From positions 1 through 64,000 of the forward strand of contig JAUYVH010000017.1 of the NCBI GenBank assembly GCA_030715135.1: DNA of 64,000 nucleotides. Direction: 5' to 3'. Source of the stretch: Keguizhuia sedimenti (GTDB taxonomy: Bacteria > Pseudomonadota > Gammaproteobacteria > Burkholderiales > Burkholderiaceae_D). Numbering within the stretch: position 1 is the first letter of the stretch; each line of letters opens with the position of its first letter. The notes under the pieces were generated by a model. It was not told the origin of the DNA and searched no databases. It saw only the letters and a list, made by a program, of their open reading frames with translations. Shown here in pieces: positions 40,227 through 48,811 of the stretch. Both the position numbers and the translations under genes were made by a program.

Positions 40227-40820
40227 TTAGACTGACTTGCGGTCCTTTCCAATTAGTAGACGAGTATCGTTCAGATATTCATGGCGTGGTACTTCAAGGT
40301 TAAGTGGCGCAGGAACATTTTTAAAAACGCGCCCTGCCAAGTCGAATTTGGAGCCGTGGCAAGGGCAATAGAATCCTCCAGGCCAATCAGAACCGAGGTC
40401 GGCAGCTGTGGTGTCAGAACGAAAAGTAGGTATGCAACCCAAATGCGTACATAGACCAATAACAATGAGGTACTGTGGTTTGATAGATCGCGTCGCATTG
40501 GCGGCATAGTCAGGTTGTTGCGGCTCCCGTGACTGCGGATCGAGCAGCAGACTGTCATGCCTCTTCAATAATGTCAGCATTGGATCGGTACGATGCAGTA
40601 TCCATACCGGCTTGCCGCGCCATTCGACAGTCAGCAGCATTCCAGGCTGCATGGAGCTTAAATCCACCTCCACGGGTGCTCCTGCTGCTTTGGCCGCTTC
40701 GCTGGGCGACATGCTCGCTACAAAAGGAACCGCCGATGCAATCAGGCCAGCGCCACCCACGCCACTTGCCGCAAGCGTAATGAACTTTCTGCGTCGAATG
40801 TCTATTCGATCATTGTTCAT
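40227..40820 (-). CDS. Orphan Rieske iron-sulfur protein (PetA-like)
   Basis: A 197-residue protein of the cytochrome bc1 Rieske type. Tat-like leader (RRRKFITLAASGVGGAGL), one anchor helix, and both cluster boxes: IGLCTHLGCIPTF and GGFYCPCHGSKFD, giving two Cys and two His. The end (APLNLEVPRHEYLNDTRLLI) is normal. No cytochrome b or c1 gene lies nearby, so it is either a spare subunit or works with another partner, possibly the sulfite dehydrogenase electron chain 5 kb away (speculative). The ATG at 40820 is chosen; a GTG three codons earlier is also possible. Confidence 0.9.
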   Translation of the reverse strand: MNNDRIDIRRRKFITLAASGVGGAGLIASAVPFVASMSPSEAAKAAGAPVEVDLSSMQPGMLLTVEWRGKPVWILHRTDPMLTLLKRHDSLLLDPQSREPQQPDYAANATRSIKPQYLIVIGLCTHLGCIPTFRSDTTAADLGSDWPGGFYCPCHGSKFDLAGRVFKNVPAPLNLEVPRHEYLNDTRLLIGKDRKSV

Positions 40821-41521
40821 GATAACCACGTTTACAATGCGTTCTTAAAACATAAGAAAAGCTCAGTGACGTTTAGGAAGTGGAATGTAAAGTTTTAAAT
40901 AGAACTTGTCTAAGGTTTCCTCGCATCCCTGGCGTTTTGAAAGTGCCTCAAGCGCTTGCAATAGATACTCCGCAATTTTAGGCAAGCTATTTCGAATGCT
41001 GCCTGTATTGCCTGTTCCAAATAATCTGGTGCTTGTCTCATCACAATTTCTTTCGTAATAGTGCAATATTGGGGGATCCCTTCAGCGGCATGCAGCGTTT
41101 ATACAAAGTGATTAGAAATGAACTTAACAAATGGAAAAATTGGTCTTCATTAGGCAAGATACATAACGAATGACCAAATAAACACTCAACATGCTTATTC
41201 GATTCACAATTCGAATTACCGCTTTTAAGTAGCTGGCACATTGCTGGCTATTTCTGCAAATTGGATACCAAGTAAATTTCGAACCTAATTTTTTTCGTCA
41301 TTCCTTAATAAAGGATGGTCGTTAATATCGTCATAGTCAAAAGCTTGAATTTCATATCGAAGACATGGTTAAGCGCTATTTATTTGAAAAACCTTGGTCC
41401 CAGTCCGCAAATGAACAAAATGTGCTTATTTATTTATAGTGCCTATTAAGGCATTTGCACAGAGATTTGTGCATTTCAAATGACAGGTTCGACAGTCAGC
41501 TTGAGTTCGTCTGACGATAAA

Positions 41522-41537
41522 ATTACAGAAATGTAAT
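41522..41537. promoter_or_regulatory. CopR box 4
   Basis: ATTACA-GAAA-TGTAAT, an exact copy. It lies about 300 bases before the DUF4148 gene. The flanking TCGTC after it is shared with the copR box (both read TGTAATCGTC), suggesting common ancestry or an extended motif. Confidence 0.7.
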
Positions 41538-41720
41538 CGTCTTGCCATGTCAGTGGCCGTTGCAGCTAACGTGCCACCTTGCTTAATCACATAATGGTGT
41601 AGAGCCCATTTCATAATGAAAATTCAACAAGCGAAATTTCGTTGTAAAGGCTAACTACATCGGGCAGGTTTTATCAGCATTTGTAAAGGCATGAACCCTT
41701 ATTGCGCCAAACCTTTGCAT

Positions 41721-41736
41721 ATGACATAGATGTAAT
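41721..41736. promoter_or_regulatory. CopR box 5
   Basis: ATGACA-TAGA-TGTAAT has one mismatch in the left half. It lies exactly 100 bases before the DUF4148 start at 41836, the best-placed site for that gene. Confidence 0.65.
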
Positions 41737-41835
41737 GCTCTTGTCACCCTGGTGTTGGCGATGGTTTTCTACACTGTTTGCATGGATCGACAATGCATGC
41801 GATCCGGTAACCTCACCACTGATAAGGAGTATTTT

Positions 41836-42165
41836 ATGAAAACCATCCACCTTCGCATCATCATTGCCGCTGTATCATTGGCAGCAGGTTTCCAATCCGC
41901 CGCCATGGCAGACGACAAGTCACTGGGCGATGGCGATACCAACTGGCGGGAACACTTCCGTTCGACCAAATCTAGCGCCGAGGTGAAAGCGCAAGTCTTA
42001 CAAGCACGTGAACAGGGGCAGCTCGATAGCTTCAATGACGGCACTTATCCAGGCAAAAGCACGCTCCGAAGCACCCGTTCGCGCGACGAAGTCCAGCGCG
42101 AGGCCATTGCCGCCAATCGGTCGGGCCAGGCACTGGCCGATGACAATTACATGGGTTATCAGTAA
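41836..42165 (+). CDS. DUF4148 exported protein
   Basis: A 109-residue periplasmic protein: AAGGAG before the ATG, signal peptide (MKTIHLRIIIAAVSLAAGFQ to AMA), then a DUF4148-like mature part with two similar units, RSTKSSAEVKAQVLQAREQG and RSTRSRDEVQREAIAANRSG. Each follows a TNWREHF or TYPGKS-type stretch. The family is small, exported, and mainly from Burkholderiales; its function is unknown. Two CopR-type boxes upstream suggest copper control, an unusual setting for this family. It converges with copB. Confidence 0.85.
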   Translation: MKTIHLRIIIAAVSLAAGFQSAAMADDKSLGDGDTNWREHFRSTKSSAEVKAQVLQAREQGQLDSFNDGTYPGKSTLRSTRSRDEVQREAIAANRSGQALADDNYMGYQ

Positions 42166-42235
42166 GCCCTACGTGGCCCAGGCTGCACCGGCTCTCGGTA
42201 ACGGGGGCTGGTTTACGCTTGGGTTGCGTGGTCGT

Positions 42236-43207
42236 CTAAAACCATATCCGCACGCCCGCGACCAGTTGCCGCTGGCTGCGGGATTCTCCATCGTCACGCG
42301 CAAAATCCGCTGTCTCGCCGAATTTCCGGGTCCAGTTAATACCGATATACGGCGCCACTTCGCGCCGGATCTCGTAGCGCAACCGAAGTCCAAACGACAT
42401 GTCGGACAGGCCGCTGCCAATGCCGCGCTCACGGTCCGATTTCCCGTATAGATTCGTCTCGACCTCTGGCGTGAGAAAGGTCACCTGGCTTAGGCGAAAC
42501 GTATAATCCGCTTTGAAGCGCGCAGCAGTGCGCCCGGACGGACCGATATAGCCAAACGCTTCAATATCAAACCAGTACGGCGCAATCCCCTGAATGCCAA
42601 ACGCCAGCCATTGCCGGCTGGGGCTTTGCCCAAAATCGTGCCGCACACCGACTTGCGCATCCCAGAATGCCGCCACCGCCCGTGACCCGAGCAATTCGAG
42701 CCGCCCTTCGGTCTCGCCTTCAAGGCGCTCGCCTTCCGTTTTAAGCCAGAGCTTGTTAAAGTCGCGTCCCACCCACGCCTGCGCATCCCAGGCAAATCCA
42801 TCACCGTCCCGGGTGTTGACATATTCCAGCTGGTCAAACATCACCATATGGAAAATATCATTGTCTGCCATCGCCATGCCTGTGCCGGGAATGGCATAGG
42901 AACCGTCGGGATTCCTCTTGTAAATCGATTCCCTGGAAACCGTGGCGCGATCACGCGCCGCCGGATCAGTCTGATTACCCGGCACGGGCGGCGTCATGTG
43001 GTCTGCATGTGGATCGGCTGGCTGAACCTGCTGAGGCGCGGCGGAGGGCATGGACTCTTGGGCGCCATGCCCTCCATGCATTGCACCATGATCCATATTG
43101 GACTGGGCAAAAACCGGCAACGACAACGCAGCAAGCAAAATAGGGAGAATGTAGCAGACAGGCCGAAATGCGGTTTCCAGTGGTTTTAAGCAGCTTAAGG
43201 TTTTCAT
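42236..43207 (-). CDS. copB: Copper resistance outer-membrane protein CopB
   Basis: A 323-residue protein: signal peptide (MKTLSCLKPLETAFRPVCYI to VFA), a Met/His-rich section (SNMDHGAMHGGHGAQESM), then the CopB beta-barrel beginning at MVMFDQLEYVNTRDGDGFAW. Typical barrel strands follow (DAQAWVGRDFNKLWLKTEGE; YIGINWTRKFGETADFARDD) and the end is an aromatic residue (VAGVRIWF), as for outer-membrane proteins. It is thought to bind or sequester copper at the outer membrane. The ATG overlaps the copA stop (ATGA at 43204-43207), the usual copAB arrangement. Confidence 0.95.
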   Translation of the reverse strand: MKTLSCLKPLETAFRPVCYILPILLAALSLPVFAQSNMDHGAMHGGHGAQESMPSAAPQQVQPADPHADHMTPPVPGNQTDPAARDRATVSRESIYKRNPDGSYAIPGTGMAMADNDIFHMVMFDQLEYVNTRDGDGFAWDAQAWVGRDFNKLWLKTEGERLEGETEGRLELLGSRAVAAFWDAQVGVRHDFGQSPSRQWLAFGIQGIAPYWFDIEAFGYIGPSGRTAARFKADYTFRLSQVTFLTPEVETNLYGKSDRERGIGSGLSDMSFGLRLRYEIRREVAPYIGINWTRKFGETADFARDDGESRSQRQLVAGVRIWF

Positions 43208-45129
43208 GCCACCACCACCTTTCTGAACATGCCGGCTTCCATGTGATACAACAAATGACAATGAAAGGCCCACTGCCCGATCGCGTCAGCCGTCACCCGG
43301 AAACTGATTTGCTTGCTGGGCTGGACGTTAACCGTATGCTTGCGTACCTTGAATTTCCCGTCTTCGCTTTCGATGTCGCTCCACATGCCATGCAAGTGAA
43401 TCGGGTGGTTCATCATGGTATCGTTGATTAACGTGATGCGCACCCGCTCGCCATACTTCAGATAAATCGGTTCGGCGTCATGGAACTTCACGCCGTCAAA
43501 GGACCAGACGAAACGCTGCATGTTCCCGGTTAAGCGCAACACGATTTCCCTGCCCGGCTCTCGTGGGTCGACCGCTACACCTACGGTGTCGAGGGCAGCA
43601 TAGGTCAACACCCGCCGCCCATTGTCGCGCAGACGAGGCCCCGGGTCGCTTAGGGATTTGGAAGGCGACATGACGCGTGAATCCACGCCTGGTTCGGTGG
43701 TCAAGCCTTTCATGTTCTTGTCCGCCGCCATGGCGCCCATGTCATGCCCTGCCATGCCAGCAGTGGAGGTTGCCACACCTGATTGGTTTTTCATGGAAGC
43801 CATGTCGTGTCCCGGCATTCCATGCGCGGCATGGCCGCCTTGCTGGCCGGCGCCCATGGAAGCCCTGTCGTCGCCTTTCATGCCGCTCATCGCCGCTCCT
43901 GCCTGGTCGCCTTGCATCAACGGGGTCTGGGCACCCTGATTTTGCATGGAGGACATGTCGTGCCCTTCCATGCCTTCCATATCCCCCATGCCCATGTCGA
44001 CCATGGAAAGCCAGGTTTTCGGGCCCATTTCCGGCACGGGTGCGCTCATGCCAAGACGCGGCGCCAACGTGGCACGGGTAAAGCCGCTGCGGTCAATCGA
44101 TTGCGAAAAGATCGTGTAAGCGCGATTTTCCGGCATCTCCACAATCACGTCATAGGTCTCGGCAACAGAAATGCGGAATTCATCGACCGTCACGGGTGCC
44201 ACTGGCTGGCCATCGGCTGAAACGACCGTCATTTTCAGGCCGGGAATGCGCACATCAAAAATGGTGGTGGCTGAGCCATTGATGAAACGCAGCCGCACGC
44301 GCTCGCCGCGCCGGGCAACCGCTGTCCAGTTGCCATTGGGCGTGGTGCCGTTGGTCAGATAAGTGAAAGTGGCGCCCGAGACGTCACCTAGGTCAGTCGG
44401 GTTCATGCGCATCTGGTCCCACATCTGGCGCTTTTGCCAAGCCTTGGCCACTCCCATTTCGCGCACGTCCGCGGCAAAGTCGACCACGGTCGGCATCTGA
44501 TAGTTGAAAAAGTCGGACGATTGCTTCAAGCGCGTGAAAATCCATTCCGGCTCGCGATCGGTCCAGTCGCTTAGCAGCACGACGTAGTCGCGTTCATACG
44601 CAACCTTCTCGCCATCGCGCGGATCGATCACGATCGCGCCATACAAGCCTGTTTGTTCCTGAAAGCGACTGTGGCTGTGATACCAGTAAGTGCCGCTTTG
44701 CGCGACCTTGAAGTGGTAGGTAAAACTTTCTCCCGGTGCAATGCCCGGAAAACTGAATCCTGGCACGCCATCCATTTCGAATGGCAACAAAATGCCATGC
44801 CAGTGGATCGAAGTATCCTCCTCCAGGCGGTTCTCGACCTGAATGGTCACCGTTGAGCCCTCTTTCCAGCGCAGAATAGGTCCAGGAACCGTGCCGTTGA
44901 TCATCGTGGCTTGCCGCGCTTTGCCCGTGTAATTGACCGGCGTCTTGTCAATGACAAGGTGGAAGTCCGTGCCCTGCAGGACCGGGTCGCGTATAACAGG
45001 TGCCTCCTGTGCCCGAATTGGATGGTGCCAAGCCCCTAGCGCTGCCCAAGTACCGCCTGCGGCAAGGCCTTGCACGAAGCGGCGCCGCGGGTAACTGAAA
45101 GGTTCATGCCAGCCTGATTGTTTTGTCAT
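43204..45129 (-). CDS. copA: CopA multicopper oxidase, Met-rich
   Basis: A 641-residue periplasmic copper-resistance oxidase of the PcoA/CopA type with Tat leader (YPRRRFVQGLAAGGTWAALG). Copper ligands are HWHGILLPFEMDGVPG, WYHSHSRFQEQ, HPIHLHGMWSD and FHCHLLYHMEAGMFRKV. Between the second and third cupredoxin parts is a long Met/His block (about residues 375-480: MGMGDMEGMEGHDMSSMQ, MSGMKGDDRASMGAG, MPGHDMASMKNQ, MAGHDMGAMAADKNM) that can bind many Cu(I). It oxidises Cu(I) and, with CopB, buffers periplasmic copper. It lies downstream of the DUF305 and cupredoxin genes on the same strand, with a gap of about 150 bases. Confidence 0.95.
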   Translation of the reverse strand: MTKQSGWHEPFSYPRRRFVQGLAAGGTWAALGAWHHPIRAQEAPVIRDPVLQGTDFHLVIDKTPVNYTGKARQATMINGTVPGPILRWKEGSTVTIQVENRLEEDTSIHWHGILLPFEMDGVPGFSFPGIAPGESFTYHFKVAQSGTYWYHSHSRFQEQTGLYGAIVIDPRDGEKVAYERDYVVLLSDWTDREPEWIFTRLKQSSDFFNYQMPTVVDFAADVREMGVAKAWQKRQMWDQMRMNPTDLGDVSGATFTYLTNGTTPNGNWTAVARRGERVRLRFINGSATTIFDVRIPGLKMTVVSADGQPVAPVTVDEFRISVAETYDVIVEMPENRAYTIFSQSIDRSGFTRATLAPRLGMSAPVPEMGPKTWLSMVDMGMGDMEGMEGHDMSSMQNQGAQTPLMQGDQAGAAMSGMKGDDRASMGAGQQGGHAAHGMPGHDMASMKNQSGVATSTAGMAGHDMGAMAADKNMKGLTTEPGVDSRVMSPSKSLSDPGPRLRDNGRRVLTYAALDTVGVAVDPREPGREIVLRLTGNMQRFVWSFDGVKFHDAEPIYLKYGERVRITLINDTMMNHPIHLHGMWSDIESEDGKFKVRKHTVNVQPSKQISFRVTADAIGQWAFHCHLLYHMEAGMFRKVVVA

Positions 45130-45279
45130 GCAACCTCCGCGAATGCATGCTGTGTATGCCTGGGGTGACAGGCGGATGTTGGCCTGTGGCAGGCTTTCTC
45201 ATCTGCCTTGCCCCGAGCAACAGCGTTTGAAAAGAGCGAGTTCACTTTTGCAAAAAGTGCCATGGTTAAATGGCCTGGC

Positions 45280-46005
45280 TTATCCAAACCGCCTGCCAGC
45301 GGCGTTGCCATAGCGGTTACTGCTCTGCGTCGCGCTCGAGCCACTGGATGGCTGGAAATCGCATAGATTGAAGCGCTTACACAACTGGTTGCGCATATCG
45401 TTGATTTCTCTTGTTTGCGCGTTGACGATGCCTTCGCAATAATGCTTGAGCTCATCATGATTCAAATCTGACTTAACCTGACAATCCAGACTTGGCAGCA
45501 GAGCGCTGTAATGGTGATTGCTGAAGGTTTGCAAGAAGGTACGATCAAATTGGTTGCCGGCAGGCGCTTGGGTCAAGGCCTGAATCATTTGCTGGCCCTC
45601 TTGGGTCAATTGCGGCGTATAGGTCACGCCATACCAGTCGTGCAAAAAGCGTTGCGCCTTGTTGATCTCCTCCCGCTGCATTCGGTTAGCCATGCGTGCC
45701 ATCGACTTGAGTTCATCCGAGCTGGCCTTGGCCGGCGTGGAAGAGTAATTCGGTGTGGGTGACGTACCCTCCTGAGGATGGTTAATCGCAGCATCACGCT
45801 GGGCATCAGTGCCTGCCGCCAATTCTGTCATGCGCAGCGCAGAAAAGTGATGGTTAATAATGAAGGTGAGATATTCTCGTTCGAATTGTGCGGTTCTGCC
45901 CCGACCAGGAGCGTCTGCCTGAGCAGGCATCGCAGATAACGCATACGCTGAAAAAATAGTTGCTACGCTCAAAACCCTGACGCTCAAAGAACGACCGTTT
46001 ACCAT
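45280..46005 (-). CDS. Double-unit DUF305-like exported protein
   Basis: A 241-residue protein with signal peptide (VRVLSVATIFSAYALSAMPA) and two DUF305-like helical units. The first has FEREYLTFIINHHFSALRMT and the second FDRTFLQTFSNHHYSALLPS, each with the paired His. Unlike the protein at 29908 it is Met-poor and gains Cys (LDCQ, YCEG, LCKRFNLCDF). AGGAG is before the ATG. It lies between the cupredoxin lipoprotein and copA on the same strand. A role in copper buffering is inferred from family and context. Confidence 0.82.
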   Translation of the reverse strand: MVNGRSLSVRVLSVATIFSAYALSAMPAQADAPGRGRTAQFEREYLTFIINHHFSALRMTELAAGTDAQRDAAINHPQEGTSPTPNYSSTPAKASSDELKSMARMANRMQREEINKAQRFLHDWYGVTYTPQLTQEGQQMIQALTQAPAGNQFDRTFLQTFSNHHYSALLPSLDCQVKSDLNHDELKHYCEGIVNAQTREINDMRNQLCKRFNLCDFQPSSGSSATQSSNRYGNAAGRRFG

Positions 46006-46129
46006 GATGTGATGCTCCTATAAATGAATAAAAAGTGAGCTACCCAGTACGAAAAACAAGGATAGCCACCGGTTCCACTGCAAAAGACTGGAGCGGCCAA
46101 TCCCATCGCTGGCAAGCTGAACTTCCTTC

Positions 46130-46882
46130 TTACTTGCCAGCGTTCGCCATATTCACCTTGCTCACCATGCCAGCTGGGTAATGACCGGGTATGTGGCACG
46201 CCAATTCAATGTCTTGGGCGCTTCCGAATTGCCATACAAGTGTCTTGGTCTGTCCTGGATCCACCGAGACGCCATTGCCGTCTTCATGTTTCATGCCAGG
46301 CATCTGTTGCATCATTTGCTCGTGCTGTTTTTGTTCTGCAGCCGTGCCAATCATGAGCTCATGAGGGAGTTTGCCCACATTGGTCACTACAAAGCGGATC
46401 GTCTCACCTGCCTTGACCTTGATTGCGGCGGGCTCGAAACGCATGGTGTCATAGGCCTTGATGTTGATCGTGCGTGCCGCATTGGCGGCATTGCCCGGCT
46501 TACCAGAGGCGGTGGAAGCGTGCCCCCCATGGGCGCCATGGTCGCCGTGCTGGCCTCTGTTCATCTTGTCATCCTGCGCGTGTGTATCTGGACTCTGTGA
46601 CCCTGAATGCATCGTCGAATGGTCCATGCCTTCCATGGCACCCTTCGCCGAGTGGTCCATCGCGCCAACGCCTGCCTTGGCAGGGTGGATAACACGGGGC
46701 GGCGCACCCAGATCGGTACCCTGCCGTTGCGTCGCATTCGCTTGGGACGGAGGGGAGCCATCAGGCATATTTACAGTAGAACACCCTATTAATGCCGATG
46801 CACTGAGCATGCAAAACATGAGGGAAATAGGTATACGCCGTCGGGCATTGCATTCTCGAAATTGGCTGGTCGTCGTTCGCAT
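46130..46882 (-). CDS. Cupredoxin lipoprotein, Met/His-rich (CopI-like)
   Basis: About 250 residues from the ATG at 46882. A basic start and hydrophobic stretch lead to a lipobox-like LSASALIGCST, then a Met/His-rich linker (GAMDHSAKGAMEGMDHSTMH, DKMNRGQHGDHGAHGGHA), then a plastocyanin-type domain with KLPHELMIG and IELACHIPGHYPAGMVSK carrying the His, Cys, His and Met ligands. The linker probably binds extra copper. No clear ribosome site is seen for any Met, so the start is uncertain (46930 is an alternative). Probable first gene of the cupredoxin-DUF305-copAB block under CopR box 6. Confidence 0.85.
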   Translation of the reverse strand: MRTTTSQFRECNARRRIPISLMFCMLSASALIGCSTVNMPDGSPPSQANATQRQGTDLGAPPRVIHPAKAGVGAMDHSAKGAMEGMDHSTMHSGSQSPDTHAQDDKMNRGQHGDHGAHGGHASTASGKPGNAANAARTINIKAYDTMRFEPAAIKVKAGETIRFVVTNVGKLPHELMIGTAAEQKQHEQMMQQMPGMKHEDGNGVSVDPGQTKTLVWQFGSAQDIELACHIPGHYPAGMVSKVNMANAGK

Positions 46883-47595
46883 CGGGGCCCAAAGATAAAA
46901 ATGAAATGGAAAAGTTATGCCTGGATGCATGATGCAAATTTCGCACCACCTGCTTTTAAGCATGTACCAATGGAATAGTCTGCAACGTGTTAAGAATGGT
47001 GAGGAAATGAAATGAATAGAATGAAACGGCTCTTAACTGGAGCACCATCGGAAAAAATAAAGCAGGACAATAGTAAGAAAGGACTTGGTAGTGCTGCTTT
47101 CCAGGTGGCGGGCGATATGTACTTTTTACTTGTAAAAATCCATTACAAAGCTGTAATGAATCTCCAGAAAGATTATTGAAATTCATCTCTTACAGACCAA
47201 TGGGGAATGGAGAGTGCCCGTTAAAAGCTATAGGCTTATGCAAACTAGCTATCCGCACAGCAGGTCATGTCTTTACGCAGGGGCTATGCTTCTGGAAGCG
47301 CTATGAAAGATAGGGAAGAGAATATGTTGGACAGGGCATGCGGCGTGGATCCATTCTTCATCTTGCTTGTCACGCGTGGACAATCACTCCCCACGTATTT
47401 CACTATTCAGATTAAGTAAAAACGAATAAAAGAACGGGTGGGGTTAAGCCATGGGCTCGATCGGATTAACAAGGGCAATTTTGATATGGATCAATTATTT
47501 TTGAAAGTGTGCCCTTTAGTATGCACTGTACGATGCGGCAAGCGCTTGTTTGGTTAGCCCTGATCTAAGGCGGATTTATACATTGAATGGAGAGT
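46883..47595. other. Upstream region of cupredoxin/copAB block
   Basis: About 700 bases with no supported gene. CopR box 6 at 47141-47158 is the only clear feature. The stretch nearest the IS3 element may be old flanking chromosome. Confidence 0.45.
47141..47158. promoter_or_regulatory. CopR box 6, perfect 18-nt palindrome
   Basis: CATTACA-AAGC-TGTAATG has exact 7-nt arms. It lies about 260 bases before the cupredoxin lipoprotein start, so the promoter may be well upstream of the chosen ATG. Confidence 0.75.
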
Positions 47596-47709
47596 ATGAT
47601 GAAACGACTGGCTTCATTTTTAGCACCAATTGCTGTGATTGCCCTGTCATTCACTGATCCGCTTGGGTTTCCAGTGCCAATCCGAGAGTTAGTTTTCGGC
47701 GTTGGTTAA
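47596..47709 (+). pseudogene. Gene start cut by the IS3 element
   Basis: A frame with GGAGAG before it reads MMKRLASFLAPIAVIALSFT then DPLGFPVP and enters the IS3 end at about 47684, stopping at 47707-47709. The beginning looks like a signal peptide or membrane helix. Probably the 5' end of a small exported protein disrupted by the insertion; no matching 3' part was found beyond 48861. Confidence 0.4.
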
Positions 47710-48560
47710 ACCGAGCCGGTGCTTGAAAGCTCCGTCCGGCGTGCAAATTCGGCTGGTGACAGGTCATTGAGAGTCGAGTGAGGACGACTCTCGTTGTATT
47801 CCCGTCGCCAGGCCTCGATAATCACTTTTGCTTCCTCCAGGGATTCGAACCAATGCAAGTTCAGGCACTCGTCCCGGAATGATCCATTAAACGTCTCGAT
47901 ATGGCAATTGTCTGTCGGTTTGCCAGGCCGGCTGAAATCGATGCGCGCCTGATGATGATAGGCCCACAGATCCAGCAGTTGTCCCGAGAATTCGCTGCCA
48001 TTGTCTACGAAGAGGTATTTCGGTGCATCGCGCTGGGCAGCAAGTCGGTTCAACGCAGCAACGACGTGTTCGCTTCTCAAACGCTGTCCCACCTCAATGG
48101 CCAATGCTTCCTTGCTGAATACATCGACAATGGTCAGCGTGCGAAACTTCATCCCATTGGCCAGCTGGTCCGCTACGAAATCCATGCTCCATGCCTCATT
48201 GGGTCTGATCGGCTTGATCTTGGCTTGCCGTGTCACCACCATCTTACGCCGCTTGGGCAACTTTGACCGTAGCTGCAGCTGTTCTTCGCTGTAAAGCCGG
48301 TACATCTGGTTCTTGCCCAGCTGCCAGCCTTCGCGCTTCAAGAGCACGTGGACCCGGCGGTAGCCATAACGTACCCTTGTCTGGGCAATTTCCCGCATGC
48401 GGCCCCGTAAAGCCAACTTCGGGTCCTTGACGCTCTGGTAGTACTGGACGCTGCGTGATTGCTTGATCAATCTGCAGGCCCGTCGTATCTGCAATCCATA
48501 GTGGCTTACGATGTAATCCACCACTTCACGCTTTAACGCGGGCCGGGCCACTTTTTTGAG
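47706..48560 (-). CDS. IS3 transposase orfB part (DDE domain)
   Basis: Integrase-type catalytic part of the IS3 transposase, about 284 residues counted from the frameshift point (LKKVARPALKREVVDYI). The catalytic residues lie in NEAWSMDFVADQL (Asp), YLFVDNGSEFSG (Asp) and NCHIETFNGSFRDECLN (Glu). It is expressed as an OrfAB fusion by -1 slippage at the A6G run (CTCAAAAAAGTG, A run at 48552-48557). The frame extends further upstream to 48692 in the overlap with orfA, but that part is only the alternate frame. Confidence 0.88.
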   Translation of the reverse strand, partial: LKKVARPALKREVVDYIVSHYGLQIRRACRLIKQSRSVQYYQSVKDPKLALRGRMREIAQTRVRYGYRRVHVLLKREGWQLGKNQMYRLYSEEQLQLRSKLPKRRKMVVTRQAKIKPIRPNEAWSMDFVADQLANGMKFRTLTIVDVFSKEALAIEVGQRLRSEHVVAALNRLAAQRDAPKYLFVDNGSEFSGQLLDLWAYHHQARIDFSRPGKPTDNCHIETFNGSFRDECLNLHWFESLEEAKVIIEAWRREYNESRPHSTLNDLSPAEFARRTELSSTGSV

Positions 48561-48811
48561 GCGACGTCCTGCAAAATGGCCTTGTCCAGGCTCAGCTCCG
48601 CGACCAGCTTCTTCAAGCGCGCATTCTCTTCCTGCAACTGCTTGAGCTCTCTTACCTGGTCCGACTGCATCCCGGCATACTGCTTCTTCCACCGATAAAA
48701 CGTCTGTTCTGATATGCCGACTTGCCGAATCAGGTCCGCTACCGGCATCCCCAGTTCCGCCTGTTTCAATACCGCGACGATCTGCTCAATTGAAAACCGC
48801 TTCTTCTTCAT
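48533..48811 (-). CDS. IS3 transposase orfA (helix-turn-helix)
   Basis: A 92-residue DNA-binding protein, KKKRFSIEQIVAVLKQAELG, then VADLIRQVGISEQTFYRWKK (helix-turn-helix), followed by a leucine-zipper-like helix (ELKQLQEENARLKKLVAEL). GGGAGG lies before the ATG at 48811; a TTG three codons earlier is less likely. The last codons overlap orfB at the A6G slip site, giving the OrfAB transposase. Confidence 0.88.
   Translation of the reverse strand: MKKKRFSIEQIVAVLKQAELGMPVADLIRQVGISEQTFYRWKKQYAGMQSDQVRELKQLQEENARLKKLVAELSLDKAILQDVASKKWPGPR

Larger units (their letters stand above)
40821..41835. other. Long gap with two CopR boxes and doubtful frames
   Basis: About 1 kb without a supported gene. 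Two short minus-strand frames (40863-41066 and 41041-41241) are open, and the first (NSLPKIAEYLLQALEALSKR) looks helical and protein-like, but neither has a clear ribosome site or family. The right end carries CopR boxes 4 and 5 and the promoter of the DUF4148 gene. Confidence 0.4.

Noticed and set aside
40863-41241. Two short minus-strand frames upstream of the DUF4148 gene
   Set aside because: One looks helical, but starts, ribosome sites and family matches are lacking, and the region is AT-rich with CopR boxes. Kept as intergenic.
45126-45458. A 110-residue minus-strand frame overlapping copA
   Set aside because: Most of it lies antisense or out of frame to the DUF305 gene. Only a 44-codon end (from 45260) could be real and it has no ribosome site or recognised family.
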